A stretch of 64,000 bases of DNA from Mytilus trossulus (lineage: Eukaryota > Mollusca > Bivalvia > Mytilida > Mytilidae): positions 34,604,171-34,668,170 of the forward strand of contig NC_086383.1 of the NCBI RefSeq assembly GCF_036588685.1, written 5' to 3'. Below the pieces are notes generated by a model. The model made no database searches. It had not been told where the DNA came from and worked only from the letters and a program-made list of their open reading frames with translations. Shown in pieces: positions 47,601 through 59,600 of this stretch; the first letter of the stretch is position 1, and every line of letters begins with the position of its first letter. The translations under genes and the position numbers were made by a program.

Positions 47601-50600
47601 AGACAAGTGTACGATTCATTCTGAACAGAGGAAAGCAAACACACTTAAGACATTAACAGATGAATTTTTAGAAACTCCAGTGTTTGAAGGAAAAAAAGAA
47701 GGAAAGGTACATGTATATATTGTTATTGTAGTTATTTTAAGAATTGAATGGTTTTTTTTTTGTAACTTCAAAGGGTTGTAAAAGCGTTGACCATGCGCAC
47801 ATTAATAGTAAAAGCGCTTCCGCGCTTCATATAAAATGTACTTTGGTCAACGCTTTTACACCACTATGAAGTTACAAAAAAAAACATTCAATTCTTAAAA
47901 AGAAGAATTCAATACTTATAATTACATTTTTTAGCTATGATCATGAAAACACGATTTTTATAATTGTTTTATTTAATTCACCTGTGCACTTTATTGTGGG
48001 ACCACATGTTTTCATGAATGAAAAGTTTCATTGAGTGATGCAATTGCTTTAGGAATAACATGTGATGTGTAGTTAGCCAATCAGAATAAAGTGTTATGAT
48101 GAAACATCCATCTAATGTTATTATTTAGTAGTGAATCCTGCAAGTTAATTTGATACTGAAAATGCTCTGATTTTCTAGAATTGTAATCAAGTTAAAAATC
48201 AATATTTACAAATGTATCTAATGAAACAATGTCTTTTGACGAGAGTCATATATTTCTACAAGTCTTTTAAATGTAAAGGGTAAAAGGAGACAGGAAATGA
48301 AATGAAATGGTAATTTGACAATAAATGATATTTCTAAATGATTACATATTTCTTTTCTACTTATTTGCACAAAAAAAGAAATAGATAATTTGTATTAACC
48401 CTTTCGCCGATGAGTCCTGTTTTACCGGGATCGGAATACCTCTTTTATATTTCCCGCTCAAAACAGTGCAAACATGAGTTATCTTTCTTTGATGAATACC
48501 CAGATGAAAGTGTAAACATGGCGCTTCCGTTTATTGAAAACCATGTCAAAATCAGAGGAAATTTAAGGAATTTACTAGAATTTGAAATGAGGGAACATTT
48601 TTTTTAAAGAATATATGGAAGAATTGAAGCCAACATAGTATACTTTTTTGACATTGAATGTCGTTTTATGTACAAAACACTTGGAATGGACATCAGCATC
48701 ATTCAGTGTGAGGAATTTGTACAGACTCGTAAAAATTTTCAAAATTTTGCCGTTTTGGGTTAAAAAATTATGATTACTGGTCAAAGAGCAGAATTTTGAG
48801 AATTTCACCAAGATAATGCCGAAAATTTGAAAATTTGAATATTTGATGAAGAAAAAAATATCAAAACATGATGATGAATAAAAATGTGAACATGGTGTTA
48901 GTCAATGAAACAAATACACAAATAACTACAAACAAGAACATCTCCAACTTGAGTAATAGTAGCCAGGTCTGGGCAGCAATCGGTGAAAGGGTTAAGTATT
49001 TTTATTATCATCAGTGAAACATTGTCATGATTGTGGACTATGAAATAAACTACATGTCTCTAGTATACTGTCAAATATTTGACAATTTTCAGACAGATAC
49101 CCACTATGGCTTACTGAGTTTACTGCTACATCTAGCTGAATCTCCAACACATTGCAGTTATGACGGATCTGACTTAGTTCTACAAACTGAAGGTAGGTCT
49201 AGTAACTAGTTACTATGAAGACCTGCAAAATTTCCTAACCAGGACACCCACCTTTGAAAGGATGACAACTTAGATAAATAAACTAACGTAAAAAAGATAC
49301 TTAAATGCCATTCAAGGAGACAAAAATACAAATACAATTTTAGTTTTTCCCGACTATTACATTCTTCTGAGATGAAGTTAAAAAGTATTTCTGTTGTTTC
49401 TTATAAATGAGTGTAAATAATTTGATTCTCAAGAATTGTTGTATCTCATATAAATGGATTCAAGCATAAATTAACCAGTCCAGCAAAATGCAAAATATTA
49501 AGTGTTCTATAATGAAATATATTCCATGTATTCCAGATGTTTCACCAATAATTGATTTGTGCAAAATACTGATATTTGTGTGTCAATTGTTATAACCAAA
49601 CAAATAGCTGTTTAGAGACGAAAACACAGAATGCAATGTTTTATTGAAGTGATTATACACCAATCAATTTTTTTTAATTTTATTACATGTAATAAGTTAC
49701 AGCAGTTGACCTAGGTCATTTGGCATTGATGACAAACGATCTGTGTACTTTTTGGTGAAATTAAGATTAAAACTTTTTTTCAGGACTTTGTTACTAAAAC
49801 AGAGGTGTGTTTTTTTCACATGTTGGCCAATTCTCAAAATTGATTTATGATTATTGCTAAAACTTTACACACTTCTTAGTTATATTAATCTAAAGATCTG
49901 TATACTTTTTGGTGATGTTTCAAAATTTTTATTTTAGAGTTATTGAGTTTTTTGTAAAACAAAAAGGGGGAGGGTTTTTTAACAGGTTGCGCTGTAACTC
50001 AAAAACTTTTACTATTATTGCATAAAACTTCACACACAAGATGACAGAAGTATTATCATCTGTTTTAGCAGCTGTTTATTATTTTCACTTGATAATACAT
50101 ATCAAGGTATAAATTCAGGGCCAATTTTAAAACCAAAATAGTGATATACTTTATGCAATCATTATAAAACCTTTTTGTTTCTGATTAGAACCAGAGGATG
50201 ATTTTGATTGGACAGCATTTCTACTGGATGGTGAATACAGGCCATTACAGGTGTATGATGACTTGGAGGTATGTTAAAGGCTTAGGAAATTAAAACAAAT
50301 AAATAATAAATATATATTTGAGGGGTTATAAGTATATAAGTTTTACCCTTGTTTGGCCTATCAGTTACATCCATCCTGAACATCCCCAGAAATAGTTTAC
50401 ATTCTCTAACCTTAGTTTGCCTCTACCAAATGTTATGAAACATATAAACAATGGTTATTACCACGAAACACAGATCAAGTTTGAAATTATGGCATCATCT
50501 TTACTGTTTATGAGCTGAGCACCTTTATAAACATAAAAAATGCTGAATTTGGTTTCCGTTTTCAAACTTGAGTTTGCTTCAACCAAATGCTATAAAACTT

Positions 50601-53600
50601 ATACACAATGCTTAAAATACCACAAAACAAAAATCAATTTAAAAATTTTGTGGCATCACTTTTGCTGTTCATGAATTAAGCCCCTTTATGAACATAAAAC
50701 TTGCTGAATTTGGTTTTTGTTCTCTACCTTTAGTTTGACTCTTCCAAATTCTATAAAACTTATACAATGTGTATTACCACAAACTTGTCTTGATGGCATG
50801 AATCTGTATGTGGAAGTTGACTCATGCTAATTTACAAAAATTAAACATGAACATCTCAAAGAGCCAAACAGAAACCCTAAAAATAAACAAAATATTTACA
50901 AAACAAAACAAATTCTTCAAGATCATACTTTATTTATAAACACACATTTCTTGTTATTTAGTCAGATTCAGAAGAAGAAACATTAACAGAAGATGAAGAT
51001 GAACAAGACAAAAAGAGCACAAAAGATCAAGATTCTGGAGATTTTTCAGGTCATGTGACCCAACAAGATGTGACCTTGTCAACTATAGCAGCAGCAGACA
51101 GCACAACATTTTATGAGATAGAAGATGTACAACCATCAGATACTGGACTTGCTTGGTTACAGAAAAATCTGGTTGTACAGTATTGGAGAGGTCATGGCTG
51201 TACTGAGGAGGGGTCAGAAGGTCATGACTCCTGTAATCTGACACGTGATTGGTTAGTTTTCTTGAAATAGGAAAGGACTAAATTGATATTTGAATCATAT
51301 ATTTCTATTGTTAAGATCAAATATTGTATCTTGCTATAAGAACTTGTATTTGAAACATGCTTTAATTAACAATTTAAAGGACATATCTTTAATTTCTTTT
51401 GACTCATTTTTAATAAGTTTATTTTGTAGACATATATAAATTTTTAATATACATTCACTCACATGTAGATTTGGCATTCCATTCCTGTCCCCTCAAATTC
51501 AATCTCTGATTTCAAAAAAATTTAGATACAAAAACTTAACTTGTTTTGTCATAGTTTTGTATAATCAACTTCATGGCTTATGAATAAAACTAAATAACAG
51601 TTGTACTTCAAAAGGTCCACAGGGACAGAAGTTTTTCCCAACTCTGTATAAAAATAAGAAATTACTGTAGGTATAAAGCCTTCAACAATGCCATATTGAG
51701 TAGCTATTAAATGCCCATGGGTCAGAAATGACAAATGCCAACTCCCACCATTAATGGATTAAAATGACAAGTTTCATGTGAAGTTTTTAATTTGTTTTAC
51801 TAGATAGTGGTTACAATCAACACCATTAAATTGTACCAATACATTATATACATTGATTTATTGTTTTTATTTTCAGGGAAGCTTACAAACAAGCCAGTAA
51901 TCCCCTGTATGGTGAGCCAGGCCATGTATTAATCACAGAAACCATGCTGATTAGAGAAGTCTTATGGTAAATTATAATGCATGTAAACATATGAGTGTTG
52001 TGTACTTATAACAGAAAAATATACGAATAGTAGACATGGTATAGAGGAGTCCTTATAATTTATGGAAATGTTCTGTGTTAAGCTTCTTACAAAAATTCAG
52101 CCTGCACCGCAAGTCAGAAGTCCAATTTCATAATACATCTTTAAACAGACTGGTAAAATTTGGCAAAACTTTGTTAAGACACATCAGGAAAAGGTTTGAA
52201 TATGTGTTTTCAGACAAGTAGTTGGAAAAGATTTTGGTGCATATAAAAAAGAAGATGTGGTTTGATTGCCAATGAGACAACTCTTCACAAGAGACCAAAT
52301 GACACAGAAATAAACAACTAAATAAGTCATCATACGGCCTTCAACAATGAGCAAAGCTCATGCTGCATAGTCAGCCATATTGTTGCAGACTGTTTAACAT
52401 GCCAAAACATCATTTCAATGGCTGATGTGTAGAGTGATTTAGATTCTGTTATTTCAGATTACACTACAGCTCGGGTGGATTTTGCTTTGTCCACCGGCCA
52501 ACCATAGGAGTGGGCATTGGGTGGGCAAAACTTCTACCTTTCTTTTATTTAATCTAATGACTTGCAAGTACAATCACTTGAAAAAGCAGATAAGCATTTG
52601 TAATCAATATTTTTACAAAAAAAGAGATTATAGCTAGAGTGGGCACGTGTGGGCAGGTGGAAAAAGCAAAATCCACTCCGGTTGTTGTGTAAATGCATGA
52701 TTGGTGTTCTCGTCACTCATTAGTAGTGCAAAAAGAAAACATTAGACATTCCAGTATACATGGTATAGCTTATTCCATTTTTTTTTAAATCTCATCATAA
52801 ACAAGTTTAATAAATGTTGCTTTACAATCTTATACAACAACAGAAGAGTTTAGTTTATATCAAAACTTTAAAAAATGTGCCGTAGGTTGCATTTCTGTAA
52901 ATATTGACAAAATTGATGCAATTTCCCATAGGAACTCCTTTTACGGCGTAAACTGTACCACTTTTACTATGAAGTTTGTTAAAAAATCTTATCCTAGAAT
53001 TGAAAGTTCATATGCACCACAATTTTTTTCAAAGATCAAAATATAGGACTGTGCAGCATATTTTCAACGTTTATATGACCTGAACTTCTCAGAGTTTAAA
53101 CTAACACTCATTTTCTTAACTACCCCTACCTCAAATGAAAGGTTACCACAGATTTCAATGTAAACAATATGCACATGTGTATTTACTGGTAACATCCCCA
53201 AGTTATGTCTCTGTGAGATGGAACACAGAGAGTATAACTGGGAACCAGTATGTAAACAAAGTTAATTATCTATGAATATTCAAGATCTCCCTAAAAGACT
53301 TGTTTTGAGAAACAGCTGTATTTACAAAGTGCAACCTGTATAGGCTCTTTGTTACATTGTTTTTGTATTTACATTCATACTCTTTTGTCCTTTAGAGAGC
53401 CTATACTTTGTAGTTGTTTATTTTCCAGGATGTTGTTTGGAGTGAAAGATTCATTTATATTTGTGTACACTGGAGAAAAGTTCCTAATTAGAGATAGTAT
53501 AGTACTATCACATTTAACAGAGGTAAGCACATTACTAAGGATTCTTCATTAATTGCTGGCTACAAATTTTCATGGATTTCGTTGGTACAGGTAAACCACA

Positions 53601-56600
53601 ACAATGTTTAACACATGACATATTTTCTAAGGCCTGTATATATGCAGACTTTGACAAAACTATGAAATTAAATGTCCAAAAGCATTCAAGTTTCTTGAAA
53701 CGAAATTTGGTATCCACGTAAATAAATGAATCAACAGTACTGTAGTAAATTGGGTTATGTTTACATGCTTAAGTGTGAATGGAATAATCGTGTGCCAAAT
53801 TAGTTATTTTTGTGACCATATTTATTTATCATCAATCAAAACACAAATATGATTTATACAATTCATTAAGCTTGTACCGAACTTATAAAAGAAATATTTA
53901 TGGGAGGTTGACTGAAGTTGGTTGTGGGGAGTTCTATTATTAATCCTTATTTTATTTCACCCAATTTTATTTGTGATAATTTTTGTCAAGCCTGCAACTT
54001 TTGTTGCAGAAAGCTCGACATAGGGATAGTGATCCGGCGGCGGCTACGGCTGCGGCGGCGGCGGCGGTGTTAGCTCACTTCTTAAAAGCTTTATATTTTA
54101 GAAGGTAGAAGACCTGGATGCTTCATACTTTGTATATAGATGCCTCATGTTAGGAACTTTCCATCAGTCACATGTCCAATGTCCTTGACCTCACTTTCAT
54201 GGTTCAGTGACTACTTGAAAAAAAAGATAAGATTTTTTGTAATGTTAAATTCTCTCTTATTATAAATAATTGGATAACTATATTTGGTATGTGCGTACCT
54301 TGCAAGGTCCTTATGCCTGTCAGACATTTTTCACTTGACCTCGTCCTCATTTCATGGATCAGTGAACAAGGTTAAGTTTTCGTGGTCAAGTCCAGTTCTC
54401 AGATACTATAAGCAATAGGTCTAGTATATTCGGTGTATGGAAGGACTGTAAGGTGTACATGTCCAACTGGCAGGTGTCATCTGACCTTGACCTCATTTTC
54501 ATGGTTCAGTGGTCAAAGTTAAGTTTTTTGGTTTTGGTCTGTTTTTCTTATACTATAGGCAATAGGTCTACTATAATTGGTGTATGAAATGATTGTAGGG
54601 TGTACATGTCTAGCTGACAGGTGTCATCTGACCTTGACTTCATTTTCATGGTAACCAAAGGTGGTCAAAGTTAAGTTTTTTTGTCTTTGGTCTATTTTTC
54701 TAATACTTTATGCATTAGGTCAACTATATTTGGTGTATGGAAATATTTTATGATCTATATGGGGGTTGCACAGGTATTATTTGACCTTGACCTCATTTTC
54801 ACGGTCCATTGCTAAGTTTTAAGTGTTGGTGTTTTGGTCTGTTTTTCTTTATTTATAAGCAATAAGTCAACTATATTTGTTGTATTGAAGAATTGTTAGC
54901 TGTACATGTCTGCCTGGCATGGTTCATCTGACCTTGACCTCATTTTCATGGGTCATTGATCAATGTTTCATTTTCTTGGTTAATGTTGAGTTTATGTGAC
55001 AGTTGAAATAAAGCTTTATATTTAGGTCTATCAAGATAGTATCAAGGATTAGTAAAGAAGGCTAGACATTTCAGTGTGTGCACTCTTGTGCTTCTTACTT
55101 TTGGCTTTGTCATACATGATAAATAGTGTTAATTTAGATTGAAGACAGCTTTACTTTTATGAATGCAAATAGGTAGATTCAGCAATGCTAGGGTCTATCA
55201 GGCCTCCGGGTGTGGGAATTCTCACTGCATTGAAGACCCATTAGTGGCCTTCAGCTGTTATCAGCATTTTGGTCAGGTTGTTGTCTCTTTGACACATTCT
55301 CCATTTCCATTCTCAATTTTATCATTTTATGTACATGTATGCCTTGAACATTACAGAAAAACTTCTATAAAGCCATATATAACCAATCATCAAGTATATT
55401 TTGCTTTTATTCTACAGAAAATGGTAGACAGTGTTCTTTATGATTTAACAAAGTATGGAGGATACATTCAGAAACTTGAGCAATTTGAACAGGAAGTGAC
55501 ATCATGTAGTTACCATGCCAACAGTGATGATAACATAATTAGTCAAACATATCAGTCTTTCCAAAGTGCTGTTGCCTTGGGTTTTTTGGATTCATTCAAA
55601 AAAGAGATAACTAGAATAGAAAAAATAATAGTGAAGCAAGGTTTGTATTGTAGATATTTGAAACTTTCTAAACATATTACACGTGAACATTTCCTGAAAT
55701 TTATCATTGAAGTACCATTTTCAGGCTTGTATAGTTAGCACTGGTACGTACATAGTCTGCAACCCCTTTTGCCCAAGTAATTTCAGGTAAAAAAACTTTT
55801 TGTAACTGTTAGAAAAGGTCTAATGAAACTCCAGTAATTTCAAATCGTGTGCAGTCGTTTGCAGTATTTTCTTGGAAAAACCTGTTTTCCATCATCAAAC
55901 AAAAGCTGAAACTTTTGTAAATGATTTTAGAACGCTTCATGATCGTTAAAATTGCCTGGTTTAATGGTTCATGAGGTATTTTAATTTATAGAATTTATGT
56001 TTTTTTTTTAAATCTGACATTATCAGCTATGAGGTCTATGCATTGAGCTCCTGAATGAGGTGATGATCAATGTAATAATGATAATAAAATAAAATACTAT
56101 CTTTTTTTCTTATCATCAATTTATTTGAAGTATATTGTAACTTTTTGAAAATGAAATAAACCTAAACTTTATGTATTTTTTTGTTTTTCAGAGGAAACAA
56201 TAACATTATCGTCCCTTCATGCTACACTGAAACCATGGTTACACAAACTAGACATCTTGTATTCTGTGTATGTAAAGGGTATAAAGGAAGCAGAATGGTT
56301 GCCTAGCAACTACCAGAAATCATCACATCTGATCAGTGTTTTATATGAAGCCATTACAGAATTTGATGCTTTGGGAGAATTCTCAAAGGATGTTGTAAGT
56401 TGAGATAAGGGATAAAACCTAGAAGAAATATACAGGATGCTCTTACAAGCTACCCCAAGTCTAATATTGACTTTGTTAATTGTAAATGTTGAGATCCTAA
56501 GATCCTATTGTTGTTATACTGCAAAGACAATACCATAACAACAGTAAGATCTATTTCAAAATGCATGTAGTGGGATCTCTTTTTCTATCACAGCCTTTAC

Positions 56601-59600
56601 CATACAATTTGATAAGAAATTCAATACATTATTCTGTTAGATATTTAACCTCATGGCCATGACTTGCAACTTTAAAGATGTTTAACAACCCTGACAACTC
56701 ATGAGGGTCATGGTTGGTTTGTTCAACTACTACATGACTTGTTATTATATTACTGCTCCAAACTACGGGTAATAACATGGTTAACTTTAGAACAGAAGTT
56801 TGTCTGTCACATAAATTGTGATTTAGAAAGATTTAAAAGACATTAATTTTGACAATTTCAGTAGGTCCTACAAACAAAAAGTTCCGTCAAAATTTATTAT
56901 TACAAAACTTAAACCTGTAGGAATTTTTTAAATGATGAAAACATCGCAAACATTTCTGATTTTTTGTATTTTTCAGGTTGATCTGTTACTGCCTCTCTGG
57001 ATACAGACCACTAAACCATATATAGATATAATAGATAATTGGATAACCAATGGTGTATTGTGTGATCCACGACTGGAGTTTATTGTCAGAAGGTATATCA
57101 TGATTGCACCAAAGACCAAAAGACATGGATGTAAACATCAATAGATCACCCTGCAACCTTCAACCAAGAGCAAAACACATACCAAGTAGAAGTCTATACA
57201 ATTTAAAAAAAAAAAAAAAATTTGGTTTATACAGATTTGGGGACTGAAACTATAATATGACACATAGAATATAAAAACCCTATGTGTTGGTTTGCAAAAA
57301 AAAAATCCAACAGTTCAACAATTAAAAGAAAAATGATTTAGAAACATGTTTGCCCTGAAAATCTCTTTCTGAGAATTGATAATACAGATATTGGAATAAC
57401 CTAACATATCAGGATAAAAAAAGAATCATGAACCTTACCGGACTACAGATAGCCTGATATGGTGTATGAACAGTATGTAGTGGGATAAAGTCACCTTTTG
57501 TTGCCTTTCTAGATCATGTAGATCTCTTAATCATTTTGATTATGTGGTAAATGTAAAGCACAAAAATCTACACAGTCCAACTTTACATGTTTACTATCTT
57601 GTTAATTTTTATAGTAAAAAAAAATATGCCAGATAGCTTGGTTAGCTAAAATTGTACATCTTTATAATATCTTTTAGAAATGAAAGTGTAAAATCCCTTG
57701 ATGAGAAATTTTGGGAAATAGCTTTTACCATACATGTTCCTGAAGATGACCCATCAAAGAGTAAGATTCAGGACCAGACAGATACATTGGATGACACATC
57801 TACATTTTCTGGTAAGTATTTATATTGATCTAGCATGTACTTAAGTCAATTATCACATATCGGCAACAAACTCCAACTGTTATTTTGACGATTGAGAACT
57901 TATTCACAGGGCAAGACAACTTGTTATAACTTGTAATATTGCACAGCTTATAATTAGATGAAAGCTAGTTCATTAAATGTCATGTTTTTGATATCAAGGT
58001 CTCTGTTGCCGAGTGGTCTAAGCTAGTGCAATAGCTGTAACACTTGCCTGTCAACATTGGTTGTGATTTCTTATACCACACCTAACTGGTGTGCTTGACT
58101 TGAACCTAAATTGACTAGGATTGTCCCTTTTGCCATCAAAGCTTAAGGTTGGTGGTTCTCTCCAGGCCCTTTTGCCATCAAAGCTTAAGGTTGGTGGTTC
58201 TCTCCAGGCCCTTTTGCCATCAAAGCTTAAGGTTGGTGGTTCTCTCCAGGCCCTTTTGCCATCAAAGCTTAAGGTTGGTGGTTCTCTCCAGGCCCTTTTG
58301 CCATCAAAGCTTAAGGTTGGTGGTTCTCTCCAGGCACTCCAGCTTTCACCACCAAATACCAGAATAGTGATGGAAGTATTGATAAACAACAATAAAACAA
58401 TCCTGAAAACTGTATTTCTTTATATGCCTTTTGAGTATTAACTTCCATGCATTTATTCTCTTATTCTAAGCTTGAAATATATAACAAAACAAACTAGAAC
58501 TGTTTATGCTTATTGCACAGAGTACATTTACTTTTTTTATTTACAGAATTCTTTAGCCACTGGGCACCACAATTTTTACAGCCTGTCTTGGTAGAGATTA
58601 TTTTAGCTGGAAAATCCATGGAACTCCTACAGGATTTAGGAAAATTAGCAGAAGTTGTTGGACATAAAGGGGACATAAGTGAGTGCATGTATCTGTATAT
58701 ATATTAGAGTCGCATACAACAATTGATAGATAGAGTAAAAGATGGGCTCTCAAGAGCTACATGTAGATAGCAGGCAATTTGAATAAATGATTAATGTCAT
58801 GATTATCTACTATTAAGTATGAAATAGAAAATTGATACATGAAATTATTAATTGGCATAAAATAAGGATTATTGGTAGAGTTATCACCCCTTGCCTATCA
58901 AATAGTTTGAAAAGTAAAGATGAGGTCTGTCTGACCTCTTGATGTAACTTTCCTTCAATATCTGAGGATAATATGTATATCTTGAAATTGAAAGCTTTGA
59001 AATGTTATCTTAATAACAAAACTGAATAGTTTTCTAAACCATTTTCTAAGTGCAAAACTTAAAAACTATGACAACTCTAGAACCACATTTATTTTAGCCT
59101 TCATTGACTTTTATCTTCTATTTTAGCATACAAAGCCACTCCATTGTACACAATGTTCCTGGACTCACTCCAAGATATGTTAGGTACAAAAAACAATACA
59201 AAAGATTTCCAACAGGAAAAGACAACTCAATCATATACTCTGTTTTCACCCCACATAGAACAGCAGATGAAAATCAAAGGCATTTATGATCCATTGCTAA
59301 GAATAAATTTTGAAGCCATATTTTCAGCCTGTGTGAATAACTTGCAGAGAAGTTCTTTGGGAGATACCTCATATAATGATTGGTGAGTAATACACTTATA
59401 TTTATGATATTATGAGCACAATCAAAATTTTAAAACCAATCAAAATACACATTGAAGATGTTCCTAAGACACAAAATACCGACCGTGCAAGGGCTGTATA
59501 GCCAGTCAAGGTTGTTAAAAACTTCCATTTGTTGTAAGACACACATCTTAAATATCAATGTTTGTTTATTCCCCAATCTTCATGGGAGGCAATTTTTATG

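Noticed and set aside
54036-54070. GGC-rich tract as CpG island or coding repeat
   Set aside because: It is part of the dispersed repeat starting at 53986 and only about 35 bases long.
55163-55738. 191-codon frame taken as one exon
   Set aside because: Its first part is a Penelope-like tail fragment and its last part is intron; only 55418-55640, bounded by splice sites, belongs to TUBGCP5.
58051-58392. Repetitive reading frames of about 106 and 113 residues on both strands
   Set aside because: They are produced by the 42-bp tandem repeat (divisible by three) inside a SINE; no codon character or splice context supports a protein.
59144-59386. Alternative frame over TUBGCP5 exon 14
   Set aside because: One frame is simply the exon itself read from an internal ATG; the overlapping second frame has no homology.
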